7,765 nt of DNA from Acidobacteriota bacterium (GCA_016210895.1 JACQTG010000203.1:1-7765); one strand, 5' to 3'; counted from the first letter of the stretch, positions 1 to 6,557 are shown. Notes: generated from the letters alone by a model not told the origin. Numbers and translations are program-made.

Positions 1-948
1 GATACCCGCCTCTACACAGAGAGCAACGCCTTCATCCAGGCGGAGAATCCAGACCCTGACCCGGAGATCATGGAAACCATCAAAGGGTTGGTGGCGCGGT
101 CAAAGGAAATCTGTACACGCCGCCTCAAAGGCAATCCTCGAGATACCCAGGCACTGTACGCTCTGGGCATTGCCTTCGCGATCGAGGCCAACTACGAATT
201 CACCTTCCACAAGCGCTGGTTCGCGGCACTGAAAGCCGGCAACAAGGCGCGAGAACATCATGCACAGCTCAAGCGCCTGGATCCGAATTTCCACGACGCA
301 GATGTGGTTCTGGGACTCTACGACTACGCGGTCGGCAGCATTCCCGCAGCACTGAAATGGTTGGCTGTGCTGGCAGGCTACCGGGGCAACAAAGAGCGCG
401 GAATCCAGTTGTTGCACTCGGCGCTCACCCAAGGCCGGTTGCACACGACAGACGCAGCCATCCTGCTGATCGTGATTTACAATCGCGAAAAAAAGCTAGC
501 CTACACGCGGTTGTTGCTGGAAAAGCTGGCGGAATATTACCCCCGGAATTACTTGCTCCCGCTTGAAGTGGCTCGCACCTATCTGCGCGAGGGGAACGAG
601 CGCACAGCCTTGACTGAATATCTGCGGCTGGCGAAAAAAGTGGAAGCCGGCGCGCCCGGTTACGACCGGGTCGCGCGCGATCGTCTTTACTACCAGATTG
701 GTTCCCTGCAACAGCACCAAGGGGAATATGAGGCGGCCCTCGCCGCCTTTGAGAAAGCCGTGCCCACTCCCGAGGCCGACGGGCTGCTGAGCGCATACGT
801 GAGTGTTCGCAAGGGTGAGATTTTCTTGGCCCAGAAACGCCCCCAGCAAGCACGCCAGGAATGCGACCGCGTCTTGGCCCTGCCCTATCCGGAGCCACGG
901 GCCGAGGCGGAACGCCTCCTGCTCGCCTTGGACGGGCGCAAACCCTAG
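1..948 (+). CDS. TPR-repeat protein, 5'-truncated by window edge
   Basis: The frame is open from the first base to a TAG at 946-948, giving 315 visible residues. An internal ATG at 70 exists, but the preceding codons (DTRLYTESNAFIQAENPDPD) read like protein, so I treat the gene as entering from the left. The sequence is almost wholly alpha-helical repeat. A clear TPR lies at residues 241-254 (GEYEAALAAFEKAV), with degenerate units before it. Residues 105-134 hold the block GLYDYAVGSIP...GYRGNKERG, followed by paired helices ending in YYPRN at 179-183. This arrangement recalls bacterial TPR proteins distantly like the eukaryotic TTC39/Iml2 group; that comparison is from memory. Such proteins are scaffolds and usually carry a signal peptide, which would lie outside the window. 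No catalytic motif is visible. Its stop is 6 bp from the stop of the convergent OCD-family gene. Function is unknown beyond likely protein binding. Confidence 0.8.
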   Translation, partial: DTRLYTESNAFIQAENPDPDPEIMETIKGLVARSKEICTRRLKGNPRDTQALYALGIAFAIEANYEFTFHKRWFAALKAGNKAREHHAQLKRLDPNFHDADVVLGLYDYAVGSIPAALKWLAVLAGYRGNKERGIQLLHSALTQGRLHTTDAAILLIVIYNREKKLAYTRLLLEKLAEYYPRNYLLPLEVARTYLREGNERTALTEYLRLAKKVEAGAPGYDRVARDRLYYQIGSLQQHQGEYEAALAAFEKAVPTPEADGLLSAYVSVRKGEIFLAQKRPQQARQECDRVLALPYPEPRAEAERLLLALDGRKP

Positions 949-954
949 CCTCGT

Positions 955-1923
955 TCAGGTTGTCCACATCGGGAGGGTGCGGCCCAGGCCGCGTTGGCGG
1001 GCCAACTCATAGACATGGGCTGCTGTTGCAACATCCCAGAGCGCAATCCCGTTCGACTTGAACAGTGTGATCTCGTCCGGCCGCTGACGCCCCGGGCGTT
1101 TGCCACTTAACACCTGGTGAAGTTCATCCACCTGTTCCCAGCGTGTTGGCTCACGGCCAAAGGGTATGATCAGGTCCCCGGCTTCCTCTTGTGACTGCTC
1201 CTTGGAATCGACTACGACGCGCGACACGCGGGCCATCGTGGCGTCATCCAGCTCGCGCCGGTGGGCAAAGTTAGCCCCCACAGCGTTGATATGGGTCCCC
1301 GCAGCCAGCCACTCGCCGCGGAGCACCGGCTCGCGCGCAGTGGTGACGGTGACGACAATGTTGGCCTCACGGACTGCCTGCTCAGCCGAATCAACCGCCT
1401 GCACATCAACCTGGAGCGCCTCGCGCATCGCGCGGGCAAACGCTTCCCGGCGCTCGCGATTGCGGCTGTAGGCCCGGACGTGCTCAATCCGCCGCACGGC
1501 GGCGATGCCCTCAAGTTGAGTCGGCGCTTGGTGTCCCGTGCCCACGATACCCACGCGGGCAGCGTCCGCGCAGGCGAGACACCGCGTCGCCAGGCCGCTG
1601 GCGGCACCGGTGCGAACACGGCTTAGGCAATCCGCTTCCAGTAAGGCGAGCAGCTCACCTGTCTCTGCCCGATAGAGTGGAACGAGAAAACGCAAACCCG
1701 TCGGCGCACTCGTATAGAGCTTCATCCCGAACTGGCCGTGGACAGAGTCAGCCGCGGCCATATAGTGAAGGAAGGTCTTCGGTGGCACCTCGAGCCGCTG
1801 GCGCAATTGGTTCACGGCCCGACCTTCCGCCCAATGGCGTAATCCTTCTTCCACCGCGGCAAGCGCCCTGTCCATCGTGAGTAGCTGGGCGACGTCGGCT
1901 TCGGTCAGGTAGAGAACGTCCAT
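955..1923 (-). CDS. ornithine cyclodeaminase/mu-crystallin family oxidoreductase
   Basis: I chose the ATG at 1923 (322 residues, MDVLYLTEADV) over an in-frame ATG at 2040. It has a purine-rich ribosome site 7 nt upstream, the family begins with this strand-helix, and the longer form would overlap the next gene. The N-terminal substrate/dimer domain contains GMKLY (Lys68) and RTGAASGLAT (Arg104), matching the substrate-binding Lys and Arg of the family. The Rossmann domain has GIVGTGHQA at 125-133, the NAD(P)-binding glycine motif, and VVTVTTA at 190-196. The C-terminus, LFKSNGIALWDVATAAHVYE, is typical of the family. At 211-218 the sequence is HINAVGAN, with Asn where true ornithine cyclodeaminase has its catalytic Asp. 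This argues against proline formation from ornithine and for another reaction of the family, such as an imino acid reductase or amino acid dehydrogenase. Family membership is secure; the substrate is not. It is probably the last gene of the pfk cluster, 47 bp after the winged-helix gene. Confidence 0.9.
   Translation of the reverse strand: MDVLYLTEADVAQLLTMDRALAAVEEGLRHWAEGRAVNQLRQRLEVPPKTFLHYMAAADSVHGQFGMKLYTSAPTGLRFLVPLYRAETGELLALLEADCLSRVRTGAASGLATRCLACADAARVGIVGTGHQAPTQLEGIAAVRRIEHVRAYSRNRERREAFARAMREALQVDVQAVDSAEQAVREANIVVTVTTAREPVLRGEWLAAGTHINAVGANFAHRRELDDATMARVSRVVVDSKEQSQEEAGDLIIPFGREPTRWEQVDELHQVLSGKRPGRQRPDEITLFKSNGIALWDVATAAHVYELARQRGLGRTLPMWTT
979..992. repeat. short GC-rich hairpin inside the OCD-family 3' end
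   Basis: GCGGCCCAGGCCGC can fold as a 5-bp stem with a 4-nt loop. It lies about 30 bp beyond the stop of the TPR gene, within the last codons of the convergent gene. With only 6 bp between the two stops there is no separate terminator space, so this could slow transcription from the TPR gene. There is no T-run after it, so a true intrinsic terminator is unlikely. Confidence 0.3.
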
Positions 1924-1930
1924 GGGGGTT

Positions 1931-1939
1931 CCACCCCTT
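1931..1939 (-). promoter_or_regulatory. ribosome binding site of the OCD-family gene
   Basis: On the minus strand this reads AAGGGGTGG, 7 nt before the ATG at 1923. It supports the 322-residue form over the longer in-frame start at 2040. Confidence 0.6.
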
Positions 1940-1970
1940 GCCCAATCCTTGCGTGGGTTCGGATCAATGC

Positions 1971-2168
1971 CTATTTCAGGCGAATGCGGAAGGATCGCTT
2001 GTCGGGAGCAATCAGAATCTTGTCTTCGCGTGCGAGCCACCCGAGCCCCCAGTCGAAGACGGGCGGCTTGCCCTTGACTTCTTTTTTCAGTTGCGCCAAG
2101 GACATCTCCCCTTTAGCCTCCAGAACCTCCCAGATGGCTCCGGCCACGCTGCCAATTTGTTCGTTCAT
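1971..2168 (-). CDS. small winged helix-turn-helix protein (DUF2582-like)
   Basis: A 65-residue protein, MNEQIGSVAG...RIRLK. The ATG at 2168 is preferred because an AAGGAG lies 5 nt upstream; an ATG at 2189 would place that ribosome site inside the coding sequence. The pattern IGxxAGxIWEVLEAKGEMSLAQLKKE followed by GLGWLAREDKI (41-51) and a final beta hairpin matches small stand-alone winged-helix proteins that I recall as DUF2582. Family matching is from memory. Residues 6-17 form helix 1, 23-32 helix 2, about 36-47 the recognition-like helix, and 51-64 the wing. It has no ligand domain. It lies 24 bp downstream of pfk and 47 bp upstream of the OCD-family gene on the same strand, so co-transcription is likely. 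It may bind DNA and control its own cluster, or mediate protein contacts; neither is shown by the sequence. Confidence 0.8.
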   Translation of the reverse strand: MNEQIGSVAGAIWEVLEAKGEMSLAQLKKEVKGKPPVFDWGLGWLAREDKILIAPDKRSFRIRLK

Positions 2169-2173
2169 AGCCA

Positions 2174-2179
2174 CTCCTT
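2174..2179 (-). promoter_or_regulatory. ribosome binding site deciding the winged-helix start
   Basis: A strong AAGGAG on the minus strand, 5 nt upstream of the ATG at 2168. It lies inside the alternative longer reading from the ATG at 2189 and therefore argues for the shorter protein. Confidence 0.75.
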
Positions 2180-2192
2180 TTTCATGCACGAG

Positions 2193-3275
2193 CTAGTCCC
2201 CAAAAACTATCCCCAGGCTGCGCGCCGTGCGAACGTAGTCGCTCGTGGGATCGACCTGCTTGTAGACCCCCACGGCCTTTTCGAGCGGAACCCACCGGAT
2301 CTGGTCACATTGGAGACAAACCATAGAGCCAAACTTACCCTCCGCGATCAGATGCGCAGCCATGACCCCAAAGCGCGAAGCCAGCAGCCGATCGTAGGGC
2401 ACGGGCGGGCCGCCTCGCTGCAGGTGACCCAAAACGGTGACGCGGACCTCTTTGTGCGTGAACTCGCGCAAGCTATCGGCCAGTGTGTTGCCCACGTTGC
2501 CCGGCTGCGACGCCGGGATGGGCTTGCCCGTGGGATCGTTCTCGGGCAGCTTGACTCCCTCAGCCACTACGACAACACTGAATTTGCTGCCCTGGGCTTC
2601 GCGCCGCTCGATTTTCTGGCAGATCTTCTCCAACGTGAAGGGGATCTCGGGCAGCAAGATGACATCGGCGCCGCCGGCGATGCCTGCGTGGAGCGCGATC
2701 CAGCCGGCATCACGACCCATCACCTCTACGATCATCACGCGGTGGTGGCTTTCGGCGGTGGTGTGGATGCGGTCGATGGCGTCGGTGGCGGTGGCGAGTG
2801 CGGTCTGGAAGCCAAAGGTGACTTCGGTGGCCGACAAATCGTTGTCAATGGTTTTGGGCACGCCGATGACCCGCATTCCGAGCCTGTGGAACTCACAGGC
2901 AATTTTGAGTGTCCCGTCCCCGCCAATAATAACCAGCGCATCGAGACCCAGCTTCCCCAGATTGTCCAGGCAGAGGCGCGAGAAGTCCTTGACAACTTTC
3001 CGGCCGTTTTCCACGAGCTCGTAAGCAAAAGGATTGCCGCGGTTAGTGGTGCCGAGAATGGTGCCACCGCGGGGAAGAATCCCACGGATGCCCGCGAGAG
3101 TCAGCTCGCGCGTCTTCTCCGGCCAAATCAGCCCGTTGAAACCGTCCTCGATGCCCAGTACGCGCCAGCCGTAGACATTGATGGCGGTCTTGGTCACGGC
3201 CCGGATGACGGCGTTCAGTCCGGGGCAATCACCGCCTCCCGTGCAAACCCCAATGGCACGAATAACTGAACTCAT
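2193..3275 (-). CDS. pfkA: 6-phosphofructokinase, mixed ATP/PPi signature
   Basis: This 360-residue protein phosphorylates fructose 6-phosphate to fructose 1,6-bisphosphate in the cytosol, the committed step of glycolysis (or runs reversibly if PPi-dependent). All PFK-A family blocks are present in order: GVCTGGGDCPGLNAVIR (9-25), GGTILGTTNRG (70-80), IIGGDGT (116-122), PKTIDND (140-146, with catalytic Asp), MGRDAGWIALHAG (186-198), and GHLQRGG (283-289). At the position equal to E. coli Gly104 it has Gly (GGDGT), as in ATP enzymes. At the position equal to E. coli Gly124 it has Lys (PKTIDND), as in PPi enzymes. This combination is known in a subgroup containing both ATP- and PPi-users, so the phosphate donor cannot be decided here. 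It is about 40 residues longer than E. coli PfkA. The gene is first in a cluster with the winged-helix and OCD-family genes and is divergent from doxX. The ribosome site before its ATG is only weak (AAGAG). Confidence 0.95.
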   Translation of the reverse strand: MSSVIRAIGVCTGGGDCPGLNAVIRAVTKTAINVYGWRVLGIEDGFNGLIWPEKTRELTLAGIRGILPRGGTILGTTNRGNPFAYELVENGRKVVKDFSRLCLDNLGKLGLDALVIIGGDGTLKIACEFHRLGMRVIGVPKTIDNDLSATEVTFGFQTALATATDAIDRIHTTAESHHRVMIVEVMGRDAGWIALHAGIAGGADVILLPEIPFTLEKICQKIERREAQGSKFSVVVVAEGVKLPENDPTGKPIPASQPGNVGNTLADSLREFTHKEVRVTVLGHLQRGGPPVPYDRLLASRFGVMAAHLIAEGKFGSMVCLQCDQIRWVPLEKAVGVYKQVDPTSDYVRTARSLGIVFGD

Positions 3276-3313
3276 CCGCTCTTTTCACGCGCGCAAAATG
3301 ATTTGGCTGTTCC

Positions 3314-3341
3314 GCACTCCTTCCATTCTACTACGGAGTGC
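3314..3341 (-). promoter_or_regulatory. dyad over the likely pfk -10 box
   Basis: GCACTCC (3314-3320) and GGAGTGC (3335-3341) are perfect inverted 7-bp arms around a 14-bp centre. On the minus strand the centre contains TAGAAT (3325-3330), a good -10 candidate about 50 nt upstream of the pfk ATG. No convincing -35 box is visible at 16-18 bp spacing. This could be an operator for the pfk cluster. It could also be an accidental repeat; confidence is moderate to low. Confidence 0.4.
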
Positions 3342-3386
3342 ACGAAGAAGCCCCGTGTGGATGACTGGATGTGAAACAATGCGGCG

Positions 3387-3415
3387 TTGGTCGAATGAAG
3401 CGCCGATGATAGAAT
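3387..3415 (+). promoter_or_regulatory. candidate sigma70-type promoter for doxX
   Basis: TTGGTC (3387-3392), a 17-bp spacer and TAGAAT (3410-3415) lie 42 bp before the doxX ATG. The -10 matches 5 of 6 consensus bases, the -35 only 3 of 6. Spacing and position are right, which raises it above chance, but it is not verified. Confidence 0.45.
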
Positions 3416-3457
3416 ACGCGCCCACAAGCTGGCCCGAAGACCAGAAGAGGGGGCACA

Positions 3458-3892
3458 ATGAGTGAAAAACTTGAGGCCCTGAAGCCCGTGTCGCTGCTCT
3501 TGCTGCGCGTGGTGCTGGGAGTCGTATTTATGGCCCACGGCTACCCGAAGCTATTTGCCGCGAGCGAACAACGCTTTCAATTCTTTACCAGTATTGGCTT
3601 TCCCGCCTGGGCAGCCTATGTGGCAGGTACGGTGGAATTCTTTGGCGGCCTGCTGTTGATCGCAGGGCTCTTCACTCGCGTCGCTGCCTTCTTCCTGTCC
3701 GGGGAGATGGCGGTGGCTTTTCTGCGTGCGCATTATCCGCGGGCCGCGGAAGAAGGCGGCGCGCTCGGCTTCCTCGGACGCGGAGGGGATGAATTTCCTC
3801 TGGTCTTGTGCGTGGCCTCTTTCCTGCTGCTCACCATCGGTGCCGGCGTACTCTCGCTGGATGCCCTGCTCTTTCGCAAAAAGGTAAACTAG
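3458..3892 (+). CDS. DoxX-family inner membrane protein
   Basis: A 144-residue protein with four likely membrane helices at about 11-27, 51-70, 73-92 and 114-136. Family-typical stretches are LLRVVLGVVFMAHGYPKLF near the N-terminus, GTVEFFGGLLLIAGLFTRVAA at 57-77, and GEMAVAFLRAHYPR at 82-95. The loop at 96-112 (AAEEGGALGFLGRGGDE) lies before the last helix, as in other DoxX proteins. The ATG at 3458 follows AGAGGGGG by 4 nt. DoxX-type proteins are quinone-related or redox-stress membrane subunits in a few studied cases (thiosulfate:quinone oxidoreductase in archaea, a superoxide-dismutase-linked complex in mycobacteria); in most bacteria their role is unknown. No partner for either complex is adjacent. 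The gene stands alone on the plus strand, divergent from pfk and convergent with pspC. Confidence 0.9.
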   Translation: MSEKLEALKPVSLLLLRVVLGVVFMAHGYPKLFAASEQRFQFFTSIGFPAWAAYVAGTVEFFGGLLLIAGLFTRVAAFFLSGEMAVAFLRAHYPRAAEEGGALGFLGRGGDEFPLVLCVASFLLLTIGAGVLSLDALLFRKKVN

Positions 3893-3895
3893 GAA

Positions 3896-3918
3896 GGTGG
3901 GACAGATTCCGTCCCGCC
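3896..3918. terminator. hairpin between convergent doxX and pspC
   Basis: GGTGGGAC (3896-3903) and GTCCCGCC (3911-3918) form an 8-bp stem with one G-U pair and a 7-nt loop, starting 4 bp after the doxX stop. There is no T-run on either side, so classic intrinsic termination is uncertain. Its place between convergent genes suggests termination or 3'-end protection. Confidence 0.5.
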
Positions 3919-3925
3919 TGTTGGC

Positions 3926-3942
3926 ACGCCTAGGCGAGGCGT
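3926..3942. repeat. second hairpin at the pspC 3' end
   Basis: ACGCCT (3926-3931) and AGGCGT (3937-3942) make a 6-bp stem with a 5-nt loop. It touches the last base of the pspC stop codon. Together with the hairpin at 3896-3918 it gives a tandem hairpin pair in the 49-bp convergent gap, and it could serve the pspC transcript. No T-run follows on the minus strand. Confidence 0.4.
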
Positions 3943-4265
3943 CAGGAGGACTGCGGAGCGGGTATCGGTGCGGCCCCAGCTTCAGGTTCGAGCGGCATGA
4001 TGATCCAGCACACGAGGTAGGCCAACAGGCCGGTTCCACCCAGCAACAGAACCAACAGCCAGACCACGCGAATGATGGTCACGTCCAACTCGAAGTAGTC
4101 GGCCACGCCCGCACAGACGCCGGCGATCTTCTTGTCCCGGCGGGAACGCATCAGGCGCTTCCCCGACGTCCGCGAAGCTCCCGCGGGAGCCACCTGGCGC
4201 GTCCCACAGTGATAACAGTAGGCTGAACCTTCAACGATCTCTCGCTTGCAGTTCTGGCAGATCAT
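3942..4265 (-). CDS. zinc-ribbon plus PspC-domain membrane protein
   Basis: A 107-residue protein. Residues 1-20 form a zinc ribbon with Cys3, Cys6, Cys17 and Cys20 (CQNC...CYHC). A short linker leads to a PspC domain at about 36-95: KRLMRSRRDKKIAGVCAGVA, then DYFELDVTIIRVVWLLVLLL and a second hydrophobic segment LLAYLVCWIIMPL. The last 14 residues are Pro/Ala-rich. In enterobacteria PspC is an inner-membrane member of the phage-shock envelope stress response; proteins that join a zinc ribbon to PspC are common in other phyla and mostly unstudied. No pspA or pspF homologue is in the window. The ATG at 4265 has GGAGG upstream on the minus strand. It lies 96 bp downstream of the E1 gene and may be co-transcribed or have its own promoter. 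Domain assignment is firm; role is inferred. Confidence 0.9.
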   Translation of the reverse strand: MICQNCKREIVEGSAYCYHCGTRQVAPAGASRTSGKRLMRSRRDKKIAGVCAGVADYFELDVTIIRVVWLLVLLLGGTGLLAYLVCWIIMPLEPEAGAAPIPAPQSS

Positions 4266-4298
4266 CGCCCCTCCGCCAACTTCCTACGCGAAAAGTGT

Positions 4299-4329
4299 GG
4301 GAAAAGTTCCCTTGCCTGGATCGATTATC
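4299..4329 (-). promoter_or_regulatory. possible -10 box and small dyad before pspC
   Basis: On the minus strand GATAAT (4324-4329) resembles a -10 box, and 12 bp further on lies GGGAACTTTTCCC (4299-4311), a 5-bp-arm palindrome with a 3-bp centre. The palindrome would fall just after the transcription start, a common operator place. No good -35 is seen. Weak evidence. The rest of the 4266-4361 gap shows nothing else clear. Confidence 0.3.
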
Positions 4330-4361
4330 CCTCTCCGACTCATCGGCCTACTCTGAACTCC

Positions 4362-6500
4362 TCAGAAAGCCAGCAGCTCGCGCGCCGCACGCACGACGTC
4401 ATCCGTCTGAGGAAGAATCGCGTCCTCGAGGCGTGGCTGGTAGGCCACGAAAACGTCCAACGCGGCCAGGCGACGCACGGGCGCGTCCAAGAAGTCAAAC
4501 AGCTCATCCGAGATGCGTGCGGCGATTTCGGCCCCGTAGCCCCAGGAAAACGTATCCTCATGGGCCACGAGCACGCGATTCGTCTTTTTCACCGCGGCTA
4601 CAATGGCGTCCCAGTCGTACGGGCTGAGCGAGCGCAGGTCAAGAATCTCGACGCTCACACCATCTTCTCGCTCAAGCGCTTTGGCCGCCTGGAGCGCGCG
4701 AATTACAAGCGAACCATAGGCCACGATGGTAACGTCAGTGCCCTCGCGCACCCGCGCGGCCTTGCCGAACGGCACCATATAGTTCGGCCCCGGATAGGGG
4801 GAGCGGTTGTGTGGCTGGCGGTAGAGGTGCTTGGGCTCGAGGAACAATACGGGGTCGTCGCAGCGGATGGCCGTGCGCAGCAGCCCGTTGGCATCGAGCG
4901 CAGTGGCGGGCATCACCACGCGCAGGCCAGGAATGTGGGTGAAGATGACCTCGCCCGACTGACTGTGGTAGATGCCACCGCCACCGAGATAGCCGCCGAT
5001 CGGCACGCGAATGACCGCCGGGCACTTGAAGGCGTTGTTCGACCGCCAGCGTACCAGGGGCAGCTCATTCCGCAACTGCATCATTGCCGGCCAGATGTAG
5101 TCAAAGAATTGAATCTCGGCTACGGGTTTCAGTCCCCGCTCGGCCAGGCCAATTGTGCGGCCGACGATGTTGGCTTCCGCCAGCGGGGTGTTAAACGCAC
5201 GACGACCACCAAACCGCCGCTGCAAGCCGTGCGTGACCTTGAACACACCACCCTTGCCTTTGACTCGCTCCAGGTATTCTTCGCGGCTGCAATCGGCCAC
5301 ATCCTCGCCGAAGACCACCACGCGCGGGTCGCGCGCCATTTCATCGTGCAGGCAAGCATTGAGCAACTCCACCATCGTCTTCGGCTCGCCCGTGAACTCC
5401 GGCGCGGTCGAAAACTCTTCGCTGGTGGGATCGACGTCCGGTGAGTAGACGTAGAGCGTCGCCTCCTCGGGCCGTGCTGGCTCGGCCGCCAGGGCGCGGT
5501 CGGTGGCTTCGAGAATCTCCTTGTCCACCTCGGCTTCGAGTTGTTGGAGCTGCTTTTCGTCAAGCAAGCCCTCACGAATCAGGAACAGACCAAAGTTGGG
5601 TAGCGGGTCGCGACGCGCCTCTCCCTCGCGCTCGGAGTCGGGTTTGTAGAGCTTTTCGTCATCGGACATCGAGTGGGAGTAGGGCCGGATGACTGTGGCG
5701 TGCACGAGCACCGGCCCGCGGCGCGCGCGGCAGTAGGCTACTGCGCGTTCCATCACCTCGTAGCTGGCCAGCGGATCGGTGCCGTCAACGGAGAGGATTT
5801 CCAGGTTGGGGAATCCTCGCACAAGCCGGGCGATATTGCCGCCGGCGGTCTGCACTTCCACCGGAACGGAGATGGCGTAGCCGTTGTCCTCGATCAGAAA
5901 GAGAACCGGCAACTTCAAGTTGCAGGCCGTGTTCAAGGCTTCGAAGAATTCGCCTTCACTCGTCGTGCCATCGCCACCCGAGGCGTACACGACTTCGTTC
6001 TTCTCCCAACGGGCCTGTGCGCGCTCGGCCGCCTCTGACGTGGCCGCATAGAAGAGCCCCGCCTCAGCGCATCCCACCGCCTGCAACCACTGCGTCCCCG
6101 TGGGACTCGACTGGGAAACAATGTTGAGCCCGGCGTGGCCCCAGTGGCAGGGCATCTGGCGACCGCCGGAGTTGGGATCCTCGCGCGCGCCCACAGCTTC
6201 CAGGAGCATTTCATAGGGGGTCATTCCGAGCATCAAGCAGAGAGCCCGGTCGCGGTAATAGGGGTAGAACCAGTCGTAGGCAGGCTTCAACACCAGGCCG
6301 GCCGCAACCAGGATGGCTTCGTGCCCCGCGCCGCTGATCTGGAAGAACGTTTTCTGCTGGCGCTTGAGCTGAATCTCCCGGTCGTCCAGCCGACGGGACA
6401 AATACATCGTCCGGTAGAGTCGCACCAGCGTGTCGCGACCGAGGCCGTGATATTTGTCCGCCGTCTTGGCGGCTTCCCGCGTTTGTGGCGGCGTCGCCAT
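4362..6500 (-). CDS. fused E1 alpha-beta 2-oxoacid dehydrogenase
   Basis: A 712-residue thiamine-diphosphate enzyme that decarboxylates a 2-oxoacid and passes the acyl group to lipoyl-E2. Residues about 20-330 are the E1-alpha half: [11 protein letters not shown] at 175-185 through EDNGYAIS at 204-211 is the ThDP/Mg motif (Asp177, Asn206, Tyr208). SHSMSDD at 275-281 matches the alpha-subunit loop that carries regulatory serines in mitochondrial enzymes. A charged helical linker spans about 310-372. The E1-beta half follows from about 374: FGEDVAD (397-403), [11 protein letters not shown] (437-447, with Glu442 as the likely ThDP-activating Glu), YHSQSGE (511-517, with His512 in the active site), then the transketolase C-terminal domain to LLAF. 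In many bacteria these halves are separate genes. The overall type is nearest to branched-chain 2-oxoacid dehydrogenase, but pyruvate specificity cannot be excluded. E2 and E3 are not in the window. A near-consensus promoter lies directly upstream. Confidence 0.95.
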   Translation of the reverse strand: MATPPQTREAAKTADKYHGLGRDTLVRLYRTMYLSRRLDDREIQLKRQQKTFFQISGAGHEAILVAAGLVLKPAYDWFYPYYRDRALCLMLGMTPYEMLLEAVGAREDPNSGGRQMPCHWGHAGLNIVSQSSPTGTQWLQAVGCAEAGLFYAATSEAAERAQARWEKNEVVYASGGDGTTSEGEFFEALNTACNLKLPVLFLIEDNGYAISVPVEVQTAGGNIARLVRGFPNLEILSVDGTDPLASYEVMERAVAYCRARRGPVLVHATVIRPYSHSMSDDEKLYKPDSEREGEARRDPLPNFGLFLIREGLLDEKQLQQLEAEVDKEILEATDRALAAEPARPEEATLYVYSPDVDPTSEEFSTAPEFTGEPKTMVELLNACLHDEMARDPRVVVFGEDVADCSREEYLERVKGKGGVFKVTHGLQRRFGGRRAFNTPLAEANIVGRTIGLAERGLKPVAEIQFFDYIWPAMMQLRNELPLVRWRSNNAFKCPAVIRVPIGGYLGGGGIYHSQSGEVIFTHIPGLRVVMPATALDANGLLRTAIRCDDPVLFLEPKHLYRQPHNRSPYPGPNYMVPFGKAARVREGTDVTIVAYGSLVIRALQAAKALEREDGVSVEILDLRSLSPYDWDAIVAAVKKTNRVLVAHEDTFSWGYGAEIAARISDELFDFLDAPVRRLAALDVFVAYQPRLEDAILPQTDDVVRAARELLAF

Positions 6501-6527
6501 TGAAGCTGCCCTGAACTGATGTCAGCT

Positions 6528-6557
6528 ATTATGTTGTCTCGCTTGCGCGCAAGTCAA
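6528..6557 (-). promoter_or_regulatory. strong sigma70-type promoter of the E1 gene
   Basis: On the minus strand TTGACT (6557-6552), an 18-bp spacer and CATAAT (6533-6528) each match 5 of 6 consensus bases. The predicted start, near 6520, leaves a leader of about 20 nt before the ATG at 6500. The -35 box contains the TGA stop of the upstream gene, so the promoter is embedded at a gene end. This is the best promoter match I noticed in the window. Confidence 0.7.
6542..6553. promoter_or_regulatory. 12-bp perfect palindrome in the E1 promoter spacer
   Basis: CTTGCGCGCAAG is a perfect palindrome sitting wholly between the -35 and -10 boxes. A dimeric repressor bound there would block RNA polymerase, while a MerR-type activator also binds long (18-19 bp) spacers. 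The spacer here is 18 bp. No regulator gene of those types is adjacent. The position makes it a good operator candidate, but function is inferred. Confidence 0.5.

Noticed and set aside
425..967. 180-codon minus-strand frame opposite the TPR gene
   Set aside because: It is Arg/Pro-rich low-complexity translation typical of a shadow frame, and overlaps the OCD-family 3' end.
2755..2810. GGTGGCGG-rich stretch resembling a short tandem repeat
   Set aside because: It encodes the conserved PFK segment around ATATDAIDRIHTT; the repetition is codon usage, with no exact repeat unit.
1938..3269. 443-codon open frame on the plus strand opposite pfk and the winged-helix gene
   Set aside because: It is antisense to two genes with clear family motifs, its translation shows no family features, and long antisense frames are expected in GC-rich coding sequence.
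4334..4347. Small CCGA/TCGG inverted repeat between the E1 and pspC genes
   Set aside because: A 4-bp stem is too short to call a terminator or operator.
4560..5444. 294-codon open frame on the plus strand opposite the E1 gene
   Set aside because: It mirrors the E1-beta coding sequence; the minus strand carries all active-site motifs in that stretch.
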